A stretch of 64,000 bases of DNA from Rhizophagus clarus (taxonomy: Eukaryota; Glomeromycota; Glomeromycetes; Glomerales; Glomeraceae). Shown one piece after another: positions 11,647 through 20,639 of this stretch (position 1 is its first letter; every line of letters begins with the position of its first letter). The stretch is from assembly GCA_015698045.1 (NCBI GenBank), contig BLAL01000178.1, forward strand, positions 868,001 through 932,000, given 5' to 3'. The notes below the pieces were generated by a model. The model was not told the DNA's origin, ran no database searches, and saw only the letters and a list, made by a program, of their open reading frames with translations. Made by a program: the position numbers and the translations under genes.

Positions 11647-14600
11647 ATGACCGAACATTCTGAGCTTTCAGAGTTCCTCTCCGACGCCCCCGCCCTTTTT
11701 CACCCAGAGGCTGAAAAAGATAAAATGGAAGCCCAAGTAATTCACTATTCCAGTGCAAATTACTTGAATGGCATCCCAACTCAAGATGATATAGTTGCGG
11801 AAAATGATGGAGGTTTAACAGCAATTCTTGATAATGCTTTATCCAATTACCAAGAGATCCCTTTCATGGCCGTTGATTTTGGAGGGTCGTCAGAAAAAAT
11901 AGGAGAAAAGAACCGTTATGTTTTGCGTCTTTATGGCTCTCTTATCAATGGCCAAAAAGCAGTAGTTACCCTTATAGGAATCCGGGTATTCTTTGATATT
12001 CGCGTACCTGAGAAGGAATCTGTGGATGACTTTAAGATAAAAATAGACAAAATTCTATGTAGTACTATAAACGCTTATAAAATAGAGCCTATCGAGGCAT
12101 TCCCTTTCCGCAGTTATCATACAGAAAAAAAGTTATATTTACGAGTTTTTACGTATGGTACTGGAGATAGAAAGAAAGCCCTCCAAGCCATCCAAGATAA
12201 TGATTTCGAAACTGCATCAGATGATATATTCTCATTTCACCGTAAAATAGCTAGAGAGAATGGAATTGCAATTTCTGGTTGGTCCATGATGAGCAAGTAT
12301 TGTTGCAGAAAACATCCTCAATATACATACGATTTTCACGTTTCTATAAATCATTTTTGAGCAGTAGAAGACCTAAAAATGATAAGTGACCGTTTTCCGC
12401 TTCCAGCACTCATAAGAGATCGTACGCTTATCCTCACGTGGGATATAGAGACGCAATCACGAGAGCTGGGAGAATTTGCTGAAGTACATAATAAAGAGGA
12501 TAATGTATTTATGATTTGCATGACCTTGCATTGGAAAGACGATCCAAAACCGCTAAAACAAATCTGTCTCGTCGATCTTGAAACTGCGCCAGACCCACGC
12601 TGGATAACAGTTGTATGTAGAAATCAGCCAAATTTATTAAAGGCATTTGCATTATGTTGGAGAGCCTTTCAACCTGATATCCAGCTCAGTTTCAATGATT
12701 CTGATTATGATTGGCCATTCATTGTGGAAAGAGCTTCTAGACTTAATCTTCTCGAATGAATGTGGAAGCAGATGACGGGAGACTTTAAATCATCTGAAGA
12801 AATTCAAAAATGGAATTATTATGGAAAGATAGGGGTAAACTCTAAAAATACTTTTCGGAAGAAAAAAGGTGCTACTGATAATGAGGAGGAAGAAGAGTTC
12901 AGGGTACAGCCAATCAAGGTTAAAATTTGTCCGGAGGAAAATTTCATTTCCACTTTTCTTAAAATACCAGGCTGTGTGCCAATTGACGTACGTGTATGTT
13001 TTAAGAAACTCTACCCTCGCGCAGAAGTAGATAGGAAAAGCTCGCTTGCGTTTTACTTAAAAAAATGTGGACTTGATGGTAAGGCAGATATGCCATATAA
13101 TAAAATGTGGAGAATCTACTCAGAAGCGAAAGCGGGCACCTCCCTAAGAGAATCGCATTCTTCTACTATGCAAAACATGCATGAAGTAGCATATTATTGT
13201 ATTATAGATGCATTGCGTTGCCAGGAGCTCATGGTTAAGCGAAATATAATTAATGAATATAGGGAGGTCGCTTCTTTAGCTTACGTATCTTTGTTCGATT
13301 CTCATTATCGGGCAAATGGAATGAAGGTGCGAAACCTTCTAGGTGCTTATGCCACCAAACTTGATATGCTATTTAGCACGAGACAGAGTAAAAATATAGA
13401 AAAGGGCAAGTATCCTGATGCATATGTATTTTCACCTAAAAAGGGGATCGAGATTAAAAGACCTGTAACAGGATTGGATTTTGCCTCATTGTATCCCAGC
13501 CTCATCATGTCTTACAACCTCTCTCCAGAAAAAATGATATTAACCTATGAAGAGGCTGATGATGCGCAAAAAAATGGAAACATCTTACATAAGATTGAGT
13601 TTCCATTTAATGACCGCATCATTCATGCTTGGTGTGTAAGACATGATAATCAATTCGAGAAGAAGGGTTTATATCCTATTGTGTTAGAGGATTTGTCCAA
13701 CAAGAGAAAAGAACTTAAAGCTCAGCTTGCCTCATTAGGAAAGAAAAAGGAGCGCCTTGGGAAAATGATCAGTTTAGCTAAAGAGAGAGGTAAAAGAGTT
13801 CTGAAAAGCTTAAATTCGGAATACTCATCCGTATGTTTCGATTATAACTGTTTGAATTCCAAGCAGTTTGCTTTGAAGGTATACATGAATACTTTTTACG
13901 GGAAGGCAGGAAATAGCATATCCCCATTCTTTCTTCGTGAATTAGCTGAAGGGATCACTTCTGCAGGTCAATATAATATTGGTCTTGTCGCTAAATTCGT
14001 ATCTGGAAAAGGTTTCAGAATAAAATATGGTGATACTGATTCTTTATACCTCACCTGCCCAGATAAGTATTATGAAATATGCGATAGTGCTTTTAATGAA
14101 GGAAAGCTTTCCAAGGAGGAATACTGGACTGAAATGGTTAATATTACTATGGGTGTGATGAAAAAGTTGCGCGATCAAGTAAATGCTTATCTTAGGATAG
14201 AAAACGGCACATCTTATCTTAAGATGGCATATGAAGAAGTATTATTCCCCATTTGCTTTACCGGCAAGAAAAAATACTTCGGTGTACCACATGAAGGGGT
14301 TGTCAATTTCAGGCCGGATGAACTCTTTAGAAAAGGAATTGATACTGTAAAGCAAGGCCAGTCCCAGCTTTTTAAATACATTGGGGAAAAAATTATGTGG
14401 GAAGCTATGGATATAAATAACATGCGCTCAATTCATAAAATTGTTGAAGATATTCTCAGAGAGGCCAAACATAAGCAATGGGATTTTGATGATTTTATCG
14501 TAATGGCTACATGGAAGCCTAAGAAAAAAAATCTTTGCATCCATCGCTTTATAAGACGGATGAGAGAAAAAAATGAGAGGATTCCTGATCCCGGCGAACG

Positions 14601-14916
14601 GTTTAGTTATGTAGTTGTCAAAAGCCCACCTCTCTATAATGAAAAAGGCCAAAAGGAACCGCATAGAATTGGAGATTATATGAAATATGCAGACATCGCA
14701 AAAGAGCTTAATATGGAAATAGACATCAACTACTATTTAGAAAAAACAGTAGGAATGTGCGCACGCTTTATTAACGAGAATGATAGATACCAACCACCAC
14801 CTTCACATAAAATTATGCAACTCAAAGATTCAGATGAGAAAGAAAAGCAGATCGACACTTATTCCCAGGACGAGGCAAAAAAATGGCTTAAAAAATATAT
14901 AAAAGGCTTACAATAA
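11647..14916 (+). pseudogene. Family B DNA polymerase with 3'-5' exonuclease, broken by two in-frame TGA
   Basis: One frame of 1089 codons runs from ATG 11647 to TAA 14916, interrupted only by TGA at 12358-12360 and 12757-12759. Exonuclease motifs: TWDIET (residue about 265), [10 protein letters not shown] (about 349) and YCIIDAL. Polymerase motifs: DFASLYPS (about 611), KVYMNTFYG (about 744), YGDTDS (about 794) and KKKYFG (about 875). All catalytic residues are present, including both aspartates of YGDTDS. The long N-terminal domain and the spacing between motifs resemble DNA/RNA-primed polymerases (delta-like, as in large DNA viruses) more than protein-primed Polinton polymerases; a tree is needed. 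The first 15 residues are encoded by the TIR and are shared with the primase. Both stops fit CGA-to-TGA change; readthrough cannot be excluded. Confidence 0.9.
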
Positions 14917-15232
14917 ACTTTCTAGGTATTTCAATGATTCAGTTCACAAAGTGAACCATTGATGATACCATCAGATTATATTATTAAGTATTCTAGCGGA
15001 GGTGTGACGATTTCGGTTAGAATACTTATAATATTATTTATGACTGCATATTTTTTCGTACAATAATACCGGTTAACTTCAATTCCTATAATCGATCTGG
15101 GTTCGCATCTCTGACCTCCGATCATATATCCTGACTTCAGATATGCCCGGAGATAATCATTAGTATTTTGCATATCAAAGTTTACGATCAGCCAAAAATC
15201 TGCATATTTTAAAGATAAGCTTTATTGATATA
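14917..15232. other. Spacer after the polymerase gene
   Basis: A short leftward open frame (14976-15173, 65 codons) lies here but shows no domain. An inverted pair 'caatgattcagttcacaaagtgaaccattg' (14931-14960) could form a hairpin just past the polymerase stop and might act in 3' end formation. Confidence 0.45.
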
Positions 15233-15571
15233 ATGGCCGAACTACGCGATCAAGTTTCCCAGTACATAGGCTTCGAACCAAATGAAATTCGCCTCCCAAT
15301 CACAGAAAAGGATAGGTGGCTATTTAGTAAGATAATAGCAGATCAGGAAGGAATGGCAGATATTGTAATGGATGACTATCGATATTTACTACGATATGGA
15401 CATAATGGTAAGGGAGGTGAGTTCATTCATATTGGATGGTTACTAGCATGTACGGTGGTCCAAGCTAAAAAAGTCTTAATAAATCCGCCCAGAGATTTAC
15501 CAGAAAAGGTATTAGCACATACCAAGAAAAGATTCAGAGAAGTTCCACTTGCGCCAGTACTTATACGGTAG
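15233..15571 (+). CDS. Unknown 112-residue protein
   Basis: The frame opens with ATG at 15233 and ends with TAG. The protein is soluble-looking and mixed in charge, with no cysteine cluster and no membrane segment. A helix such as VSQYIGFEPNEIRLPI and a C-terminal basic stretch are the only visible features. It lies in the same direction as the polymerase, between it and the leftward membrane protein. I do not recognise it. Confidence 0.5.
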   Translation: MAELRDQVSQYIGFEPNEIRLPITEKDRWLFSKIIADQEGMADIVMDDYRYLLRYGHNGKGGEFIHIGWLLACTVVQAKKVLINPPRDLPEKVLAHTKKRFREVPLAPVLIR

Positions 15572-15702
15572 TCAATTAGGATTGAAAATAATAATGATCA
15601 GGTCTGGCTAAGAGGTCCTTTACATGGTTCCTATTTATATTTTTTCATGGGTAAAGTATCGGTCATTTTTTTCCTTCCAGCCTCCGATCGTACAGCCAGG
15701 CT

Positions 15703-16281
15703 TTAGAAATGCCAATCTCTAGCCTGAATATATTGCTCAGCCGTTTCTTGTGTATTCCGTAACTTTTTCAACATAATAAACCACATAATTACGATCAAGA
15801 GAAAAACTATTATTGAAATGGGAAGTATATATGGCAAAAATTCATCAAGGCCAGTTTTTGAATCCACACTACTCTTCGGCTCCATAGGAGCCTCTGAGGT
15901 GCCTATAAGTGAAGAAGCGCCAGAGGGCGGTCCCAGAGGGGACCCCGAGTCTTCCAGCCCACCATGTTTCATTCTGGCGCCTATCGGCCCACTTTTTACA
16001 TGCGAATCTGACCGATTAGAGTATTCTGGGGCCAATAGATTAATCACAGACTGAAGCGATTTTACTTCCTCTGATTTTGCAAAGTTATCGGCTTCAGCTT
16101 TGGCAAGAGATATTTCTGTACAAGCATTCTTGGAGACGAGCTTGAAGTTTTCAACCTTCAACCGCCTATTCTCATCATTAAGATTTATATATTCGCTCCG
16201 CAACCTAGCATTATAGCCTCGAATTTTGGATAAGTCTTGCAAGATGCGGTATATCTCCTTTTCAAGATCATACGTTCCCAT
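15703..16281 (-). CDS. Coiled-coil protein with one C-terminal membrane segment
   Basis: The 192-residue product begins with about 80 residues of charged heptad-like sequence (LRSEYINLNDENRRLKVENF), followed by a Gly/Pro/Ser-rich linker. A strong hydrophobic helix, ILPISIIVFLLIVIMWFIML (residues about 152-171), precedes a short basic and polar tail. This is the layout of a single-pass, near-C-terminal anchored membrane protein. It has no signal peptide at the N-terminus. In an element with packaging-type genes, a role in membrane association of particles or in fusion-like contacts is conceivable but unproven. The frame is intact. Confidence 0.65.
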   Translation of the reverse strand: MGTYDLEKEIYRILQDLSKIRGYNARLRSEYINLNDENRRLKVENFKLVSKNACTEISLAKAEADNFAKSEEVKSLQSVINLLAPEYSNRSDSHVKSGPIGARMKHGGLEDSGSPLGPPSGASSLIGTSEAPMEPKSSVDSKTGLDEFLPYILPISIIVFLLIVIMWFIMLKKLRNTQETAEQYIQARDWHF

Positions 16282-16581
16282 TTATTTACATTGGCCATAA
16301 ACTGTAAAAAAACTTTTCATATTTTTTGTTAGAGAACAATTACGATAAATATAGAATGGATAGGAAGGATATCGATCATTTTTTATTATTATTTACAGAT
16401 AGTGAATTAGAATGTATTTTATTTATCTAAAACAATAAATTATATATTTTAGCGTTCTCTCTCATTCTAAATCCATAAATGCTGAATTCTAATATTTATT
16501 ATCCATCTAAAAAGATAAGTATTAATGCCTAATATTTTTTATACATCTAAATACATTGTCTAAAAAAAATATCGGAGGAGT
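16282..16581. other. Divergent spacer with an imperfect direct repeat
   Basis: This 300-bp AT-rich spacer separates the leftward membrane protein and the rightward HTH gene. A segment of about 24 bp ('ctaatattta...catctaaa') is repeated imperfectly near 16490-16515 and 16528-16551. No gene is seen. Confidence 0.5.
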
Positions 16582-17226
16582 ATGTCTACCTCAATTTTGA
16601 AAACTCATTATCGGCGAAGTGCAACAGTCTTGACTTCTGAGCAGATCGAAGAAATTAGACATCTTAAAAATAAAGTTCCGGTATATATGATAGTAAAGGA
16701 GTACCATATTAATAAAAATCGTGTTCATGATATATGGAATGGTTGTGAGCGTTTTCAGCAAAATGGGAACCATTTTCTCGAGGAGCTTAGGAAGGTACAA
16801 TCCATCTCATCAGTCCCTCCTTCAGAGAATAGTCCCCAAGATAAAGAAAATAACCATCCACCAATTTCAGGATCTTTAAAGTCGTTAGACGAGTCAATTT
16901 CAAGGGAAATATCTAGAGTCTCTTTAGAAACTGCCCCTTCATTTCTCGAGTCCATTGAGACGGGTGGGTCTCCCCTGGATCGTGTACATGAAAAGCAAAA
17001 AAAGAAAAAGAAGTCATCGAAACCCAAACCCGTCCAAAGTTCTAACTTACCTGAGATTTCAACCGAAAGTTCTTACCAAAATTCCTTACTAGATGTTTCG
17101 TATGATCTAATTGCTTCAATTGAAAAAAATAATATCGAAGCGGAAGAAGCTATACACGAATCAGAAAAGTGCCTAGCTCGTAACTCATCTTTCAACCCAT
17201 TAAATTCATCAAAAGTACCCCACTAA
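16582..17226 (+). CDS. Protein with N-terminal helix-turn-helix and disordered tail
   Basis: A 214-residue protein, ATG 16582 to TAA. Residues about 17-54 (LTSEQIEEIRHLKNKVPVYM, then VKEYHINKNRVHDIWNG) form a homeodomain-like or recombinase-type helix-turn-helix. The remainder is polar and low complexity, with a basic run KKKKKSSKPK near 140. It converges on the Gag-protease gene, and its stop is only about 14 bp from the end of the frameshifted extension of that gene. A DNA-binding regulator, perhaps of the element's own ends, is the simplest guess. Confidence 0.6.
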   Translation: MSTSILKTHYRRSATVLTSEQIEEIRHLKNKVPVYMIVKEYHINKNRVHDIWNGCERFQQNGNHFLEELRKVQSISSVPPSENSPQDKENNHPPISGSLKSLDESISREISRVSLETAPSFLESIETGGSPLDRVHEKQKKKKKSSKPKPVQSSNLPEISTESSYQNSLLDVSYDLIASIEKNNIEAEEAIHESEKCLARNSSFNPLNSSKVPH

Positions 17227-17338
17227 GCCAGAATTCATAGTTAACATGGAAAAAAGGATCGGAGGTTTTTATTAATCTCAATTAATTTAGCTTCAGAAAT
17301 GAGAGTATCATACAACATTTTTTCGAGCTCTTCATAAC

Positions 17339-17352
17339 TCACTTTTTTTTTA
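17339..17352 (-). promoter_or_regulatory. Second slippery A9-GTGA site at the end of the protease
   Basis: The protease frame ends TTA AAA AAA AAG TGA, with the same nine-A run followed by GTGA as the Gag-protease junction. A -1 slip opens 34 more codons (a helix-forming segment, SYEELEKMLYDTLISEAKL) to TAA at 17241-17243. Two identical sites in series recall retroviruses with two frameshifts. Confidence 0.6.
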
Positions 17353-18134
17353 ATGTCTCATCCTCGCTTAAGTCTTGCGGGTCCTGAGAAATCTTGTCCG
17401 GAGTTGACAGATCATCACATTCAGAAGTAGTGGTCGCACAATTCACCTCGAGCTTATTCTTGATCTTATGCATAGTCACTGGGATGATATAATCCTTTCC
17501 ATTAAGAGGGATCTTAAGCTCGTTGGTAGCCCAATCCACTGCGCATCTATATTTCTTTAAGAGTTGGTTGGAAAATATTAGGGTTGGCTTGTGATATCTC
17601 ATAACGATAAAATCTTCAATAATGGTAAGTCTAGGAGCTAGAGTAATTGGTAGGTTGCGGACAACCCCAATAGATTCAGCCGGAACAGTGGAGATGCCTT
17701 TGAGATCGTGTATTTCAGATTTATCGATTTTAGCTCCAATACGTTCAACAATATTCTCCGTTATAATGGGAGGCTCTGCTCCGGAGTCTAGAGTCATGGC
17801 TGGAATCTTTAAGCGTTTGATTTTACACTCCACAGTAGCAACACTCGTTTTCGGCTCCTTCTTCTTGACGAAATCTATTTCCATAGGATCATCTAAAGAC
17901 TCCTCCTCCAGACTGGACTCATCCGAATCTTTGGAAGATACCAGTGTATTGCTTTGAGATACTATCTTCGGTTCCATAGGAGCCACTATCTGTTTGGGCG
18001 CAATGAGACTGGAATCTTGGAAAAAATGTGGAGGAAAAATTAGTTTAAGCTCACTATGAAGGACTTTACGAATAGTATCCTCTAGTGGTATTTTAGACGT
18101 CTCTTTAGAGGACGATTTCTTGGAGCTAGACTTC

Positions 18135-18152
18135 TGCTTCACTTTTTTTTTG
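18135..18152 (-). promoter_or_regulatory. Slippery A9-GTGA site between Gag and protease
   Basis: On the minus strand the sequence reads GGC, nine A, GTGA. In the Gag frame this is GCA AAA AAA AAG TGA. The heptamer A AAA AAG lets both tRNAs re-pair after a -1 slip, and the new frame is exactly that of the retropepsin. This is the textbook way retroelements produce Gag-Pro. The alternative is an under-called or mutated homopolymer; a ten-A tract would fuse the frames. Confidence 0.7.
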
Positions 18153-20610
18153 CCTTGGCCATATGAACATCATGAACGCCTCCAGAATCGGAAGAATCAG
18201 AGGAACTTGTATCAGAGTCAGAACTATCGCTAGATGAGGTACCGGAAGAAGAAGAATCTGAATCTGAATCTGGTTCTATAGCAAGATTGACCTTACCTTT
18301 TTTCGACTTCTTGCTTTTCTTTTTCTTCTTTCGAGGGCACTTACGAGAAGTGTGTTCAAATCTACCACACTTAGTACATTTCTTAACAGCAGATTTGATA
18401 GCATTTATTATGGCACTATTCAGTGTCAGCCCTGCCATACTATCTGTAATATCATCTATAGGATCATAATTATAATCATCGCCAGGGGCTACATTACCTT
18501 TCCCTCTTAATAGTTCACTTAAAAATCGTCTAATAATAAGGTTTTCCCCTCTCTTATTGGCTGATTTTTTACTATTATCTAGAGTCTTAGTCGCTCGGGA
18601 CATAGTCTCTTGGAAGGATTTAGCTATGGCTTCTTGTAAATCAGCCCTAGTGATATTTTCCTGACCAGAAGAAGATGCCGGTGATTGATTTGGCGTTGAT
18701 TGCTGTAATGCCTGAATCCTACTATTTACAATCCTATCAATATCTTCTGTAGTAATATTTTGATGGGAAGGCGCTTTTGGTTTTGTCTTAGTGGTCGGCT
18801 GGTTATAAATATCTTCGCCCAAGAGTAAATTATTCCTTGCTGTTTCAATCTCTTCCAGTGTCTCAATCAAATCATCGTCCAAAGGTCTGTTTAAACCCAG
18901 TCGTTTCATTTCTAACTTGTTTTCAGGAGACAAACCGCGTATAAATTGTATTTTTTTTTCACGATCGGATATTCAAGCCCAGCTAGCATATTTATCTATC
19001 TTTCTATAGAAATTTCTAACTGAATCAGATCCTTGAGTCAAAGTACCAAAGATCAATTCCTGTTGCTCTCGAACAACTGTAGGATAATTCCTTTTAAACC
19101 AATAGATGACCTGACTAATATTGATATCAGGAAGGACTATTTGGTTATTATTGTTTGTAGCTCCATTCGGTGCATTAGTTGCCGTACCAGCATCTACAGG
19201 ACACCCTCCAGCAAGAGACCAATCCTCATCTGCATGAACATTATGCGCTGGAATAACTGTAGCGCCAGTAGCTCCAGGCGGTAATGCTGGTGGTAGAGTA
19301 CCATCTGGTGCATTGATCATAGCACCATTTATGTTAGCATTATTCAAGGCTACTACGGCCACCATATTTGCTAAATTATTCCCACATCTTACATGATTTA
19401 ATCGCCATTTTTTACCTATGAGTTTTTTCTCGACCCAGCGTGATGCCTCATCTGTCAAGCATGATCGAAATAATTCTAAAGCTCTTTGTTTGCCACCTGC
19501 ATTAGCAGTAGTGATGTTGGCCGCCGTAAGATAGAGTCTGTAGTCTTTTATGAATTCATCTATATCTTCATCTGCTCTACCTGAGAATCTTTTGGGTGCA
19601 TACCCTGCCATTCCTATATGTGGAAGATTGTTTTGTAATGCAAATATTTGTGCCTGCAAATTTAAAATATTCTGGCGTTCTGCTCGAGTCTTATTTTTCC
19701 ATTTCTCATATCGCTCATAGAGCCTGTCTCGATTATATTCTAATAAACCTATATCCCCTCTACTCCGCTGTAGGTGGTGGACATTTCGCTGGTAGAGTAA
19801 CTGTAAGGCAAATTTTTCTTGTACCAGCACACCTATACGGGTTTGCTTTCTTGCTATCCTATCTAACATTCTATTAACCTGATTTCGGCCATTAGTTCGC
19901 AACTGTTGAAGGTCACCAACGACCCTATCCATCCCCCCTTCGGCAAGTTGCCTTCATATAATTTTGTTATCTCGCTCAGCCTCAGCATCATATCGCCTTC
20001 TTTGTTCACGAACTAAATCCTGATGTAAATTATTCTCTTTTTGACGAATCTGCCTTGTAGCTCTTTTTATTTGGTCTGACATGATTACCCTATCTGCCGT
20101 ATTATCTAGAAATCCATCTATAGCATTTGCTAGCTCTGTGATGGTAGCCATTTCTAAGTTAATATTAGGATTATACAAGTCTGGAGAATTCCCTCGTTCA
20201 GGCGTATTCTTTCGTGATGAGATGGCTCTGATTCGGCATCGTAGTCTATCAACTTGCTCTTCAGATTCTTCCAAGCGCTTTTCCAGATCAGAGATATATT
20301 TTTCCTTATCTCGTATATCCTTCTTAACTTGATATAGCCGACTTTTTAGGCTGGAGATTTCAGATTTTAACTCTACCATCTCCTCTTCTGAAGCATTTTC
20401 AAGGCGCTCTATCTCCCTATTAAGATTTTGGATTTCTTGTTCACACTGGGAATAATCTCTCTCCAGCTGATTAATTCGACTTTCATTCTGGCAGTTAAGA
20501 TCTACCTCTGTTTGCAATTCACTATGAAGATGGTAGTTTTCCTCCTCCAGCTCAGCTTTATATTCTTCACATGTTCTTCTCTGCCTTGGATGAGGCTTCC
20601 GAAATGCCAT

Positions 20611-20639
20611 TCTTTTTTGTGATTATAAAAGAGAATCAG
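20611..20639. promoter_or_regulatory. 29-bp divergent intergenic gap between Gag and integrase
   Basis: Only 29 bp separate the two ATG codons. The gap holds GATTATAAAAGAG, a TATA-box-like word about 10-15 bp before the integrase ATG. Such a short shared promoter, if real, implies very short leaders or that transcripts of one gene start within the other. Confidence 0.5.

Larger units (their letters stand above)
9964..11690 (+). repeat. Left terminal inverted repeat (1727 bp)
   Basis: The sequence from 9964 to 11690 matches the reverse complement of 49885-51610. By hand alignment I count about 18 substitutions and a one-base difference in one A-run, so about 99% identity. The repeat contains a terminal palindrome, short tandem words, a field of CACTAGTGAC-type repeats, an entire small zinc-protein gene (outward), a divergent promoter and the first 44 bp of the polymerase gene. 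Confidence 0.95.
17241..20610 (-). pseudogene. Gag-retropepsin polyprotein with two -1 slippery sites and two in-frame TGA
   Basis: Starting at ATG 20610, one frame runs to 18139, broken only by TGA at 19954-19956 and 18973-18975. Residues 1 to about 130 are coiled coil. From about 340 comes a Ty3-like capsid region (RFSGRADEDIDEFIKDYRLY, ASRWVEKKL, then VRNFYRKIDKYASW and IQFIRGLSPENKLEMKRLG). A basic CCHC knuckle CTKCGRFEHTSRKC lies near 746, followed by a Ser/Asp-rich tail. The frame ends ...AAA AAA AAG TGA; a -1 shift there enters the protease frame (17339-18142). The protease has TLDSGAEPPIITENIVERIG, a retropepsin active-site loop with one aspartate, as expected for a dimer. It again ends in A9-GTGA, and a second -1 shift would add 34 codons to TAA at 17241-17243. 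No reverse transcriptase, RNase H or LTR is present. It is divergent from the integrase. Confidence 0.85.

Noticed and set aside
11647-12759. UGA as a regular tryptophan codon in the element
   Set aside because: TGG is used throughout the same genes and TGA appears only about once per several hundred codons, which does not fit a reassigned code. CpG decay explains the pattern better.
14976-15173. A leftward 65-codon gene after the polymerase
   Set aside because: There is no domain or neighbour support; it is only noted in the spacer entry.
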